From Alloboseaceae bacterium BT-24-1 (lineage in GTDB: Bacteria > Pseudomonadota > Alphaproteobacteria > Rhizobiales > Beijerinckiaceae), in NCBI GenBank assembly GCA_025846845.1, contig JAOYTL010000011.1:236186-300185 (forward strand): a stretch of DNA of 64,000 bases. The letters run 5' to 3'. Under the pieces are notes generated by a model. The model did not search any database. It was not told the DNA's origin and saw only the letters and a list, made by a program, of their open reading frames with translations. Made by a program: the position numbers and the translations under genes. This document shows, piece by piece, positions 1-9,205 of the stretch; position 1 is the stretch's first letter; each line of letters begins with the position of its first letter.

Positions 1-1732
1 TCTGCGGCAGGAAATCCTCCGCAGCACCGGGCACGCTGTAATCATAGGCCCAGCGATAGACCACCGGCAGGTCCTTGCCCCAGTTGCCATGCGCGGGCGG
101 CGTCTGCGGCGTCTGCCATTCCAGCGTGGTCGCACGCCAGGGATTGCCGCCGGCCGGCCGGCCGTGCCTGACGCTCCAGACGAGGTTGAACAGGAAGGCG
201 AGCTGGGCGGCGCCGACGATCAGGGCGACGATCGTGATGAACTCGTTCAGCGTCGCCGCCGAGGGCGGGACGAAGGCCATCCCGCTGATCTCGTGATAGC
301 GGCGGGGCACGCCCATCAGCCCGATATAGTGCATCGGGAAGAAGATCAGGTAGGCTCCGAGGAAGGTGACCCAGAAATGCAGCTTCCCGAGCACGTCGCC
401 GAGCATCCGCCCGGTGACCTTCGGATACCAATGGTAGATCGCCCCGAAGATCACGAGGATCGGCGCGACGCCCATCACCATGTGGAAATGGGCGACGACG
501 AACATCGTGTCGGAGAGCGGCACGTCGACGACGACGTTGCCGAGGAACAGGCCGGTGAGCCCGCCATTCACGAAGGTGACGATGAAACCGAGTGCGAACA
601 GCATCGGTACGGTCAAATGGATATCGCCGCGCCAGAGCGTCAGCACCCAGTTATAGACCTTGATGGCGGTGGGGATCGCGATGATCAGCGTCGTCGTGGC
701 GAAGAAGAACCCGAAGGCGGGATGCATGCCGCTGACATACATGTGGTGCGCCCAGACGACGAAGCTGAGCGCGCCGATCGCCACCAGCGCCCACACCATC
801 ATGCGGTAGCCGAAGATGTTCTTGCGGGCATGGGTGCTGATCAGGTCGGAGACGATGCCGAAGGCCGGTAGCGCCACGATGTAGACCTCGGGATGGCCGA
901 AGAACCAGAACAGGTGCTGGAACAGGATCGGGCTGCCGCCCTTGTGGGCCAGCCGCTCGCCCATCGCGATGATGGCCGGCATGAAGAAGCTCGTGCCGAC
1001 CAGCTTGTCGAGCAGCATCATCACGGCGCCGACGAAGAGCGCCGGGAAGGCGAGCAGCGCCATGACGGTGGCCGTGAAGATGCCCCAGATCGTCAGCGGC
1101 ATGCGCATCAGCGTCATGCCTCTGGCCCGCCCTTGCAGCACGGTCACGACATAGTTCAGCCCGCCCATGGTGAAGCCGATAATGAACAGGATCAGCGAGA
1201 CGAGCATCACGAGGATGCCCCATTGCTGGCCGGGCGTGTTGGCGAGGATCGCCTGTGGCGGGTAGAGCGTCCACCCTGCGCCGGTCGGTCCGCCCGGCAG
1301 GAAGAAGCCGGCGACGAGCACCAGCACGGCGAGGAAATAGATCCAGAAGCTCAGCATGTTCACATAAGGGAACACCATGTCCCGCGCGCCGAGCATCAGC
1401 GGGATGAGGTAGTTGCCGAAGCCGCCGAGGAACAAGGCGGTCAGCAGATAGATCACCATGATCATCCCGTGCATGGTGATGAACTGGTAGTAGCGATCCG
1501 GGTCGATGAAGGAGAACGTTCCGGGGAAGCCGAGCTGCAGCCGCATCAGCCAGGACAGGACCAGGGCGACCAGCCCGATCGCCAGCGCCACGATGGAATA
1601 CTGGATGGCAATGACCTTGGCGTCCTGCGAGAAGACATACTTCGTGATCCAGCTCTTCGGGTGATACAGCTCGACATCGTCGACCTCGGCCGCTGACAGC
1701 GGTCCGGCTGCGTCATGCGTCACGTCGGCCAT
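1..1732 (-). CDS. ctaD: Cytochrome c oxidase subunit I, aa3 type (3' end beyond window)
   Basis: Catalytic subunit of the terminal haem-copper oxidase, which reduces O2 to water at the inner membrane. The frame is open from the ATG at 1732 to the left edge, about 577 codons, so only the C-terminus is missing. Translation shows many membrane segments, the low-spin haem ligand in FITMHGMIM, the CuB/tyrosine motif GHPEVY, the HH pair in VVWAHHMY, the FVVAHFHMV haem ligands and the K-channel lysine in TAIKVYNW. The GHPEVY form points to an A1-type oxidase. An AGGAG ribosome site lies about 9 bases before the ATG. It follows ctaC by 63 bases on the same strand. Confidence 0.96.
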   Translation of the reverse strand, partial: MADVTHDAAGPLSAAEVDDVELYHPKSWITKYVFSQDAKVIAIQYSIVALAIGLVALVLSWLMRLQLGFPGTFSFIDPDRYYQFITMHGMIMVIYLLTALFLGGFGNYLIPLMLGARDMVFPYVNMLSFWIYFLAVLVLVAGFFLPGGPTGAGWTLYPPQAILANTPGQQWGILVMLVSLILFIIGFTMGGLNYVVTVLQGRARGMTLMRMPLTIWGIFTATVMALLAFPALFVGAVMMLLDKLVGTSFFMPAIIAMGERLAHKGGSPILFQHLFWFFGHPEVYIVALPAFGIVSDLISTHARKNIFGYRMMVWALVAIGALSFVVWAHHMYVSGMHPAFGFFFATTTLIIAIPTAIKVYNWVLTLWRGDIHLTVPMLFALGFIVTFVNGGLTGLFLGNVVVDVPLSDTMFVVAHFHMVMGVAPILVIFGAIYHWYPKVTGRMLGDVLGKLHFWVTFLGAYLIFFPMHYIGLMGVPRRYHEISGMAFVPPSAATLNEFITIVALIVGAAQLAFLFNLVWSVRHGRPAGGNPWRATTLEWQTPQTPPAHGNWGKDLPVVYRWAYDYSVPGAAEDFLPQ

Positions 1733-1795
1733 CGGAGCATCTCCTACTCCTTTCGGACTCAGCCCCTGTTCCGGGGCTTGATCCCGTATCGATCC

Positions 1796-2611
1796 CTAGT
1801 TCTTCGCCTGCGTGCTCGCAGGCGCCTGGAGTTGGGCGAAGGTCTTCTGTTGCTGCAGCCAGGCCTGGTAGTTGCCCTCGGGCTCGACCACGACATTGCC
1901 GCGCATGAAGGTGTGGCCGGTGCCGCAGAGCTCGGCGCACAGCACGTCGAAGGTGCCGGCCCGCGTCGGCGTGAACCAGTAATAGGTGACGCTGCCGGGG
2001 ATCATGTCCATCTTGGCGCGGAACTCGGGCACATAGAAGTTGTGCAGGACATCGACCGCGCGCAACAGCATCTTCACCGGCTTGCCGAGCGGGAGATGGA
2101 GGTTGTCGCCCTGGATGACGACGTCGTCCTGCCCGTGCGGATCCTTGGGATCGATGCCCAGCGGGTTCTCGGGGGTGATGTGGGCGACGTCGGAGGCACC
2201 GATCCTGCCGTCGGCGCCCGGCAGCCGGTAGGCCCATTGCCATTGCTGGGCGACGACCTCGACAATGGTCGCGTCCTTCGGAACCGTGACGAACTGGTGC
2301 CAGACGACGAGACCGGGCGCGAGCATGGCGGCGACGCCGACGCCGGTGCCGACCGCGAGCCACCATTCCAGCCGCTTGTTCTCGGGTTCGTAGGCCGCGC
2401 GGTTGCCCTCGCGATGGCGGAACCGGAGGACGCAATAGGCCATGAACAGGACGACGGCAGCGAAGACGACGCCGGTGATCCAGAACGTGATGATGATGGT
2501 GTCGTCGATATAGCCCCAGTTGGAGGCGATCGGCGTCCACCACCACGGGCTCAGGAAGTGGAACACCACCGAGCCGATCACGACCAGAGCCAGGACGATC
2601 GCGACACCCAT
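1796..2611 (-). CDS. ctaC: Cytochrome c oxidase subunit II
   Basis: 271-residue subunit that accepts electrons from cytochrome c at the CuA centre and passes them to subunit I. Two membrane segments lie near residues 1-20 and 37-62. A cupredoxin domain follows, with the CuA ligands in VLHNFYVPEF and CAELCGTGHTFM near the C-terminus, and the aromatic WQWAY patch. No lipobox or long signal is visible, so the N-terminal helix probably acts as anchor. No fused C-terminal cytochrome c domain is present, which makes this a caa3-negative type. It is the first gene of a ctaC-ctaD pair. Confidence 0.95.
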   Translation of the reverse strand: MGVAIVLALVVIGSVVFHFLSPWWWTPIASNWGYIDDTIIITFWITGVVFAAVVLFMAYCVLRFRHREGNRAAYEPENKRLEWWLAVGTGVGVAAMLAPGLVVWHQFVTVPKDATIVEVVAQQWQWAYRLPGADGRIGASDVAHITPENPLGIDPKDPHGQDDVVIQGDNLHLPLGKPVKMLLRAVDVLHNFYVPEFRAKMDMIPGSVTYYWFTPTRAGTFDVLCAELCGTGHTFMRGNVVVEPEGNYQAWLQQQKTFAQLQAPASTQAKN

Positions 2612-3047
2612 TCCTTTGTCATCCTTGCCGAGGGCGGCATGAACAGGAACCAGGCAATGCCGCGGCGCACGTAACGCGCCACGGCGCTACGTTAACGAGC
2701 TCATTTCCGATATGAAAACGGGATTGGGGCCCGAGACGAAGCGGGCCCATTGCTTAAAACGATCGAGGTCAACAAGAGCGGAGGCGGCACATGACTGCCG
2801 CCGGGCGCGGGCTCGGCCGAGCGCGCCGTCGGGCTGCAAGTTTTGCTTCCTGCTCGCCATCGCCGAACCTTTGGTTCGCCTGGACGACCACGCGTCACAT
2901 CTGACGCACAAGCTCCCGACCGGGCTGCAGGGCACTCAAGCCTCCAGCCCATAGTCACCTTATGTTGTCGTCCTGCTCGCGGTGGTTGTCAATCGAACCC
3001 ACATCGCAGCCCGACGCGGCTGCGGCTGCATTCAAGCGCCGATCCGG
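2612..3047. other. Gene-free stretch between cytochrome c and ctaC, with two hairpins
   Basis: No convincing coding sequence in 436 bases. Short overlapping frames on both strands show no family resemblance. Two perfect inverted repeats are present: GGGCCCG at 2727-2733 with CGGGCCC at 2742-2748, and GGCGGCA at 2783-2789 with TGCCGCC at 2796-2802. Neither is followed by a T run on the minus strand, so they may be leader structures or weak terminators after the cytochrome c gene. The promoter for ctaC should lie here, but no clear -35/-10 pair was seen. Confidence 0.5.
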
Positions 3048-3437
3048 CTATTTTTTCTTTCCATCGGCGTCAAATTGCTTGAGGAAGGCGAGGATGTCGT
3101 CGATTTCCTGATCGGCTTTGAGGCCTGGAAACACCATCTTGGTGCTCGGAATCTTCACCTGCGGCGCCTTGATGTAATCCCGGAATGTGGGCTCATCCCA
3201 CGTGATGCCGGAGTTCTTGTTGGCGGCCGAGTAGCTGTAGCCCTCGATCGATCCCGCAGTCCGACCGAGAAGACCGTTCAGTTTCGGCCCGATGGCGTTC
3301 TTGGCCGTCTCCCCGATCTGATGACAGGCGCGGCACTTCTGGAAAACCTTCTCGCCCGCGGCTGGATCGCCGGCCGCTTTGGTTGGATGGGGCAGGGCCG
3401 CAAGCATCAACGAGGCCATCAAGGTCCAACGCAGCAT
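3048..3437 (-). CDS. Small periplasmic class I cytochrome c
   Basis: 129-residue soluble electron carrier. A signal peptide covers about residues 1-22, then the haem attachment motif CRACH at residues 35-39 and the distal ligand Met101 in STKMVFPG, typical of cytochrome c2/c550 proteins. The open frame continues 43 codons upstream, but the ATG at 3437 has an AAGGAG site 8 bases away and begins the signal peptide, so it was chosen. Its place upstream of ctaC-ctaD on the same strand suggests it may donate electrons to that oxidase, although 436 bases separate them. Confidence 0.9.
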   Translation of the reverse strand: MLRWTLMASLMLAALPHPTKAAGDPAAGEKVFQKCRACHQIGETAKNAIGPKLNGLLGRTAGSIEGYSYSAANKNSGITWDEPTFRDYIKAPQVKIPSTKMVFPGLKADQEIDDILAFLKQFDADGKKK

Positions 3438-3611
3438 CGAAGGTTCTCCTTCGAACTCGGAGGCGACCCGATCCACTCGGCCGCGGCCGAGCCGCACAAC
3501 CGTTCGCAATACGCTTACATCATTGCCGGCATCCCTCCAATCCGGGGTCGATGGGCGTCGCACCAATCCGGCGGAGGCAGCTTGAGGATGAGAACGCCGA
3601 GCTTAGCGCGC

Positions 3612-5090
3612 TCAGTCGAGCAAAGCTGCACCGAAGTTCTGCTGCGGGTCGATATCGGGAACGAGGCGGCCGGTCGGCGTCGCCGTGTTGCCGCCGGTGC
3701 GAGCGAGCCAGCGGCCTGAGCTCGGAGCAGCGAGCAACGTGCCGTCTCCGATGACATCCCGGCCACGAACGAGAACATGTTCGGGCCAGCCGGTGACGCT
3801 GCGGCCCGCGAACGGCGTGAAGCCGGTGCGATCATGCATCGCCGCGTCGGTGATGGTCACCGCCTTGTCGGGATCCCAGATCGCGATGTCGGCGTCGTAG
3901 CCGGGCAGCAGCGCTCCCTTGCCGGGAAGGTTGTAGATCTCGGCCGGGGCCGTCGCGGTCAGGTTCACGAAAGCCTCGAGGCCGCGCCCGGCGAATTCCG
4001 ACCTGCCTTTCGAGACCAGCGCGTCGAACAGCAAGGGCAGCCGCGTCTCCAGCCCGGGCAGTCCGTTGGCGATTTGCTTGAAGGTCGGGTTCGGGCCGGC
4101 CGAGAGCTTGCCGGTCTCGTCGAAACGATAGGGCGCGTGGTCCGAGGACACGGTCTGGATGTCGCCGAGCGCCAGCGCTTGCCAGAGCGCCTCCTGGTCG
4201 ACCTGCTCGCGCGGCGGCGGTGAGCACATCCATTTGGCGCCTTCGAGCCCCGGCTTGTCGAGATCGTGGCGGGTCAGGAAGAGATATTGCGGGCAGGTCT
4301 CGGCAAAGACCTTGAGGCCGCGCCCGCGCGCCGCGCGGATCATTTGCGCCCCTTCGGCGGTCGAGACGTGGAAGATCATGATCGGCTGGTCGAGCAGCTC
4401 GGCCGCGGTGATCAGCCGGTTGAAGGCCTCGGCTTCCGAGCCGCGCGGATGGCTGATCGCATGGTATTTGGGGGCGACATAGCCCTTCTCGACAAGCTTG
4501 CGACCCATCCAGGAGATCATGCCGTGGTTCTCGGCATGGACGCAGACCAGCGCCCGGTTCTGCCGAGCCGTCAGCAGCAGGTCTAGCAGCGGCTCGTCGT
4601 CGACCTTGATCAGGTCGTAGGTCATGAAGACCTTGATCGAGGCATGGCCCTCGCCGATCAGCGCGGGCAGGTCCTGCGTGATCGTCTTGGCGTCAGGATT
4701 GGCGACGATGAGGTGGAAGGCGTAGTCGATCAGTGCGCCGCGCCGGGCGAGCGCGGCATAGTCGTCGACGACCTTCCTGAGATCGAGGCCGCGATGCTGC
4801 GCGGCAAAGGAGATCAGCGTGGTGGTGCCACCGAAGGCTGCCGAGGTCGTGGCGCTTTCGAAGGTGTCGGCGTTGAGCAGCCCGCCGGCCGAAACCTGCT
4901 CGACATGGGCATGGCTGTCGATGCCGCCCGGCAGGACGAGCTTGCCGGTCGCGTCGATCTCACGCGCGCCCGGCGCGAGGCCAAGGCCGAGTGCGGCGAC
5001 CTTGCCGTCCTTGACCGCAACATCGGCGCGGAAGCTGCCGGTCGCGGAGCCGACCGTGCCGCCGCGAATGACCAGATCGTAGTTCGTCAT
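3612..5090 (-). CDS. D-hydantoinase / dihydropyrimidinase family hydrolase
   Basis: 492-residue cyclic amidohydrolase expected to open hydantoin or dihydropyrimidine rings to N-carbamoyl amino acids. All binuclear metal ligands are present: His60 and His62 in DSHAH, carboxylated Lys153 in SIKVFMTYD, His185 in VHAENH, His241 in FHVST and Asp317 in SSDHAPY. The length fits the family. It lies 12 bases after a racemase-like sequence (5103), so the ancestral unit probably paired racemase and hydantoinase. Substrate cannot be read from sequence; allantoinase is less likely because the closest pattern is the hydantoinase one. Confidence 0.9.
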   Translation of the reverse strand: MTNYDLVIRGGTVGSATGSFRADVAVKDGKVAALGLGLAPGAREIDATGKLVLPGGIDSHAHVEQVSAGGLLNADTFESATTSAAFGGTTTLISFAAQHRGLDLRKVVDDYAALARRGALIDYAFHLIVANPDAKTITQDLPALIGEGHASIKVFMTYDLIKVDDEPLLDLLLTARQNRALVCVHAENHGMISWMGRKLVEKGYVAPKYHAISHPRGSEAEAFNRLITAAELLDQPIMIFHVSTAEGAQMIRAARGRGLKVFAETCPQYLFLTRHDLDKPGLEGAKWMCSPPPREQVDQEALWQALALGDIQTVSSDHAPYRFDETGKLSAGPNPTFKQIANGLPGLETRLPLLFDALVSKGRSEFAGRGLEAFVNLTATAPAEIYNLPGKGALLPGYDADIAIWDPDKAVTITDAAMHDRTGFTPFAGRSVTGWPEHVLVRGRDVIGDGTLLAAPSSGRWLARTGGNTATPTGRLVPDIDPQQNFGAALLD

Positions 5091-5102
5091 CTGCTCTCGT
5101 CC

Positions 5103-5700
5103 TCAGCGTACCATGCCCGTGCCGATCGCCATGGCGACTGCGGCCTGGGTCGGGTCGATCACCGGGATGCCCAGGGCATCTTCCAGCAGCCTGCGATGGC
5201 GCGCCATGCCGGCACAACCCTTGATGGTGACACCGGCGCCGTCCTCGTCCCTGAGTTCGCGCCCGACCGCGATCATGCGCTGCAGCGTGCCTTCGCCCGA
5301 GGCGCTCTCCGCCACCGACATTTCGAGCGGGCGCTCGCCGGCGAGCCGGTCCATCTGCCCCATCTGGCGTAGATGGCGCGGGATCCAGCCCGACCTGATC
5401 GCGATGACGCCGAAGCGGTCCGCCCAAGTCAACGCCGTCAGCACCCCGCATTCGGCGATGCCGAAGACCGGGCTCGCCGTGCCTTCGCGGGCGACATGGA
5501 GCCCGGGGTCCGAATAACAGGCGATGACGAAGGCGTCGACGTCGTTGGCGGCCTCGATACGGCGGCGCAAGGGGAGGGTGACGCTCTCGACATGCTCCTG
5601 CGTCTCGATGCCGGCCGGGCCCTCGCGCAAGGTCTCGCAGACGATCTCCGGTCCCTCGGTGAATGCGAGCGGCGCCAGCGCCTGCCGCAGCCCTTCCTGG
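5103..5700 (-). pseudogene. Asp/Glu (hydantoin) racemase lacking its N-terminus, fused to a binding-protein remnant
   Basis: About 199 residues match the racemase encoded at 19058-19741, from its residue about 25 to the end. Both catalytic cysteines remain (FVIACYSD and KGCAGM). The first strand with the INPNS motif is replaced by sequence from a peptide-type binding protein; the switch falls near position 5700, at residues AIDQEGLRQ. The only continuous frame starts at a GTG at 6038 inside the binding-protein remnant, giving a 311-residue chimera with no sensible start. No ATG lies between the junction and the first cysteine. Probably inactive, although a folded product cannot be excluded. 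Confidence 0.75.
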
Positions 5701-6625
5701 TCGATGGCACCGAGCAGGGCACGCCGGATCGCCGGATTGTCGAAGGGCGGTTGAAGATGATTCACGCGCATCTGGCAGGTGAAGCCGAGCGGGTCGAGCA
5801 CCGCCGTGCGCGTGGCCTTGTTGGTGGCGACGACGGGCATAAGATCGTGCGGCATTGCCTCCTGCCAGTCCTGCTCGCTGGCCCGGACGGCTGCGGTTCC
5901 GGTCGCTGCGTCCGGCATCGTGGTCCACTCGACGCGGTCGAAATGGACGATCTTCGGGCCCGAGGTCCAGTCCGGCGCCCCGCCCTCGCGCGGCTTGTAG
6001 CCCGCGAACTTCTCATAGACGTTACGCGCGCCGGGCACGCGCTCGTCGGCCTTCTAGCGGAAGGGGCCGGACCCGACGACCTCGGGAATGACCTTGAACG
6101 GATCGGTCGCGGCCAACCGCTCGGGCATCATGAAGCAGACCGGCGCCGAGACCTTGCCGAGCGCGTAGGGCAGATAAGGGAAGGGGGCCTTGAGCCGGAA
6201 CCGGATGGTGCGGTCATCCGGGGCGGAGAGTTCGTCGACCGCCTGCATCAGAGCATCTCCGGCTGCGTCGCGCATGGCCCAGCGCCGGATGCTGGCGACG
6301 CAGTCACAGGCCATCACCTTCGCGCCGTCGTGCCAGAGAAGGCTGTCTCGCAAGGTCAGGTTCCAGAGCTTGCCGTCGTTCTCGACCGTGTGGCCTTCGA
6401 CCATCTGCGGCGACATTTCGAGCCGGGTATTCATGCCGTAGAGCGTGTCGAACACCATGAAGCCATGGTCCGCGACACCTGAGCCGTCGCGTAGATCGGA
6501 TCGGGGAAGGCAAGATCGATCACGGGCACGAAGCGCAGGGTCGAGGCGGGCGCTGCGCGAACCAGAGCCGGTCTGGCGAGCGAAGCGGTCGCGGCACCCG
6601 CGATGAAATGGCGACGGTTCAGCAT
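5700..6625 (-). pseudogene. Broken peptide/nickel-type ABC substrate-binding protein
   Basis: Begins at 6625 with MLNRRHFIAGAATASLARP, a Tat-style signal. Three lesions follow. A one-base deletion near 6471 moves the frame (QVSR then DHGFMVFDTLYGMN in the next frame). An in-frame TAG sits at 6054-6056 after GSGPFR. The gene then ends abruptly near 5700 in PFDNPAIRRALLGAID, where racemase sequence takes over. The C-terminal half, and any permease and ATPase genes, are gone. The remnant resembles the family-5 binding proteins used by Dpp/Opp importers. Confidence 0.85.
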
Positions 6626-6768
6626 ACAGCTTCCCAGCTCGATCCATTGCGCAGCCGGAGGCCGGTGCGTGTCGCCCGGACCTTGGGGCGGCGTGTCAGC
6701 CAAGAGAATCAGCGCTGCTATGACGATTTCTGGGGTGACATTTGCCCGTTGAATACCGCGGCGTTCGC

Positions 6769-7190
6769 TCAACCGTTGCTCAGCTTGGCGGCCGTTTCGG
6801 CAGCGGCCAGCCGGACCTCGCGCAGGAAGGCGTCGGCTGCGCGCGAGATCGGGCGCTTGTGTGAGCGGACGGCCGAAGCCGTCACCAGCGAGGCGGGAGA
6901 AAAGGGGCGGATGGCCAGGTCGTAATGCCCGGAAAAGACCGGGGATAGTGGGTCGACCAGGCGACGCCGACGCCGCTTTCCGCAAGCACGCAGGCGGTGT
7001 TACAATAGCGGACCTCGACGGAGAACCGGAACGGGACTTCTGCCTGAGCAAAAGCCTTGCGGACGATGGTGCCCATGCGCGTGCCCTGTTCGAGGGCGAT
7101 TTAGGATACTGCGCGCAGATCCCCCGGCGTGGCGAGATCGCAGGCCTGGAAGGCGTTGCACTCGGCAGGCGGACGCCGTTTCGATCGGCG
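6769..7190 (-). pseudogene. Decayed LysR-type regulator, C-terminal effector domain only
   Basis: Reading the minus strand gives DLATPGDLRAVS, a TAA stop (about 7102), then IALEQGTRMGTIVRKAFAQ, RYCNTACVLAESGVGVA, a one-base deletion near 6961, and VDPLSPVFSGHYDLAIRPFS through to a TGA at 6769. This is the second half of a LysR effector-binding domain. The helix-turn-helix end is not recognisable. It lies just upstream of the broken binding protein and on the same strand, as expected for a regulator of that lost locus. The upstream limit is approximate. Confidence 0.75.
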
Positions 7191-7457
7191 CGTGACGATC
7201 TTAGCGGGGGTGTTCCGGAACGGGGCGGCAGAGCGCTATGATTTATTTCCGGGCGCTATTCGGTATGCTTATACGCGCTGCGGTTCCCGCACCCTTTGAA
7301 GGTCGATCCTGAGCGGTCGGCTCATGTTGGCCGAGGCGGTGGCGATCTCGTCAAAATGTCGGCGACGCTCCTTGCTGCATCTCGGCCAAACGAGCATGAG
7401 CGCAAGGGCACCGTCAGCGTAAATCAGGCTCGATGACCTTGAATGCGGCAATTGCCG
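7191..7457. other. Gene-free spacer
   Basis: No coding sequence is supported. The strand-minus frame at 7269-7451 has no family resemblance or ribosome site. A short GTAT/ATAC symmetry near 7266-7277 is too small to call. Confidence 0.4.
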
Positions 7458-8099
7458 TCAGCCGGCCTCGCCCGGCACGTGCTCAGCCCAGCTCGAAACC
7501 GCCTCAGCCATGGTCTTGAGATGGTCGGCCGTCGAAAAGCCGGAGATCGTTTTTCGAGGCTTCAGGTCGTGATCGCCGTCCTCGAGCCATAGAAGATCGA
7601 TGAGCGGTGAGAGCTTGTAGGTCGCCACGTCCTCCCGGGTGCCGAACTCGTCCCGCGTTCCCTGGACGATGAGGGTCGGCGTCTTCAGTTCGGCAAGGTG
7701 CCCTGTTCGCGGCTGCTCCGGCTTGCCGGGAGGATGAAAGGGATAGCCAAGGCATAGAAGCCCTTGGATCCGGCCCGCAGCGAGGAGCTCGTCGGCAACC
7801 ATGCTCGCCACGCGGCCGCCCATCGACTTGCCGCCGATGATGAGGGGGCCCTTGGTGCCGAGCGCGTCGACCGCGGCGAGATACTCCGGATTCAGTTTTT
7901 CGGCGCGCGGAGGTGGCACGCGGCTCACGGCCGTCCGCCTGCCCGCCATATAGCCGAATTCGAACCGGGCGACGCGAAAGCCGGCCTCGCCCAGAGCCTT
8001 GGCGGCCGCCGTCATGGACGGCGAGTCCATGGGAGCTCCGGCTCCGTGAGCCAGCAGGATGGTCACTCTGGCTTCGTCGGGACCGTCGAAAAGAAACAT
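7458..8099 (-). CDS. Small alpha/beta hydrolase (KANL3/Tex30-like dienelactone-hydrolase type)
   Basis: About 213 residues beginning MFLFDGPDEARVTILLAHGAG. The catalytic pattern is complete: oxyanion loop HGAGAPMDS, nucleophile elbow GGKSMGG, acid in QGTRDEFGT and histidine in EDGDHDLKP. The frame is open back to 8300, but that would overlap the importer ATPase gene. The ATG at 8099 begins the fold and was chosen; 8132 is a possible alternative. The substrate is unknown. It lies 110 bases after the ATPase gene, so it may be transcribed with the importer. Confidence 0.8.
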   Translation of the reverse strand: MFLFDGPDEARVTILLAHGAGAPMDSPSMTAAAKALGEAGFRVARFEFGYMAGRRTAVSRVPPPRAEKLNPEYLAAVDALGTKGPLIIGGKSMGGRVASMVADELLAAGRIQGLLCLGYPFHPPGKPEQPRTGHLAELKTPTLIVQGTRDEFGTREDVATYKLSPLIDLLWLEDGDHDLKPRKTISGFSTADHLKTMAEAVSSWAEHVPGEAG

Positions 8100-8209
8100 C
8101 ACGCCGCCCTGTGCTGCCAAGCCTCTCTGCATATCCAGGAAGCTTATCGCGCTTGCACGCAGGCGCCATCCTGCCGCGAAGGCGCGCGCAATTGCGGCGG
8201 GAGCGATCG

Positions 8210-9205
8210 TCAGGCCGGAGCGAGCTCGGCCTCCGCCCTGGTGCAGCGCACGATCCGGCCTTCGCCCAGCACGATCGCCGGCGGCAAGCCCGTACGGCAA
8301 CGATCCTCCGCATGCTTGCAGCGCGGCGCGAAGGAGCAGGAGGATGGCGGCTCGTTCAGCGCCGGCGGCGCGCCGGGGATGGCCTCGAGCCGCTCGCCCT
8401 TCTTCGCGCCATGCAGATTCGCGGCGAGCAGGCCGCGCGTATAGGGATGCTGCGGGTCGCTGATCAATTCGCGCACCGTGCCGGTCTCGACGATCTGGCC
8501 GGCATACATCACCGCCAGCCGGTCCGAGACCTCGACGGCGACGCCGATATCGTGAGTGACGAAGATCACGCCCATGCCGAGGTCGCGCTGGAGCTGGCGC
8601 AGCAGCAGCAGGATCTGGATCTGCACGGTGGCGTCGAGCGCTGTGGTCGGCTCGTCGGCGAGCAGGAGCTTCGGCCGCGCCGCCAATGCCAGCGCGATCA
8701 TGGCGCGCTGGCGCATGCCTCCCGACATTTCGTGCGGATAGGCCTTCAGCCGCCGCTCGGGAGAGGGGATGCGCACGAGCTGGAGCAATTCGAGCGCGCG
8801 CTGCATCGCAGCCTTCCGGCTGATCTTCTCATGGCGCACGATGGCCTCGGCGATCTGCTCGCCGATGGTGTAGACCGGGTCGAGCGCCAGCATCGGATCC
8901 TGGAAGATCATCGAGGTGGCGCGGCCGCGATAATCGGCGAGCTCCTGCGGCCCCAGCGCCAGCACGTCGCGGCCATCGACGATGACCGTGCCGCCGATAT
9001 CGGTGCGGCTCTCCGGCAGCAGCCTGAGCAGCGTTTTCAGCGTCACGCTCTTGCCGGAGCCGGATTCGCCGAGGATGCCGAGCACCTTGCCGGGCTCGAG
9101 CGTCAGGGAGACGCCGTTGACGGCATGGACATTCTGCGCGCCGCGAAAGCGCACGGTGACGTTCTCCATCGCGACGAGCAGCGTGCTGGTCGAAGCCGGG
9201 TTCAT
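8210..9205 (-). CDS. Dipeptide/oligopeptide-type ABC importer ATPase (DppD-like)
   Basis: 331-residue nucleotide-binding subunit at the inner face of the membrane. Walker A is GESGSGKS, Q-loop IFQDPM, signature MSGGMRQR, Walker B LLLADEPT and H-loop THDIG. The C-terminal oligopeptide domain carries the usual cysteine cluster (SCSFAPRCKHAEDRC). The start codon overlaps the stop of the partner ATPase gene (ATGA), showing translational coupling. It is the last importer gene of the 15563-8210 set. Confidence 0.94.
   Translation of the reverse strand: MNPASTSTLLVAMENVTVRFRGAQNVHAVNGVSLTLEPGKVLGILGESGSGKSVTLKTLLRLLPESRTDIGGTVIVDGRDVLALGPQELADYRGRATSMIFQDPMLALDPVYTIGEQIAEAIVRHEKISRKAAMQRALELLQLVRIPSPERRLKAYPHEMSGGMRQRAMIALALAARPKLLLADEPTTALDATVQIQILLLLRQLQRDLGMGVIFVTHDIGVAVEVSDRLAVMYAGQIVETGTVRELISDPQHPYTRGLLAANLHGAKKGERLEAIPGAPPALNEPPSSCSFAPRCKHAEDRCRTGLPPAIVLGEGRIVRCTRAEAELAPA

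Noticed and set aside
2687..2958. Overlapping 82- and 85-codon minus-strand frames upstream of ctaC
   Set aside because: They run through two hairpins, lack ribosome sites and resemble no protein family.
2949..2963. CATAGTCACCTTATG, resembling the LysR palindromes
   Set aside because: Arms are only ATA/TAT-like with different spacing, and no LysR gene or catabolic target is adjacent.
7269..7451. 60-codon minus-strand frame between the LysR remnant and the hydrolase
   Set aside because: No ribosome site, no family resemblance and unremarkable composition.
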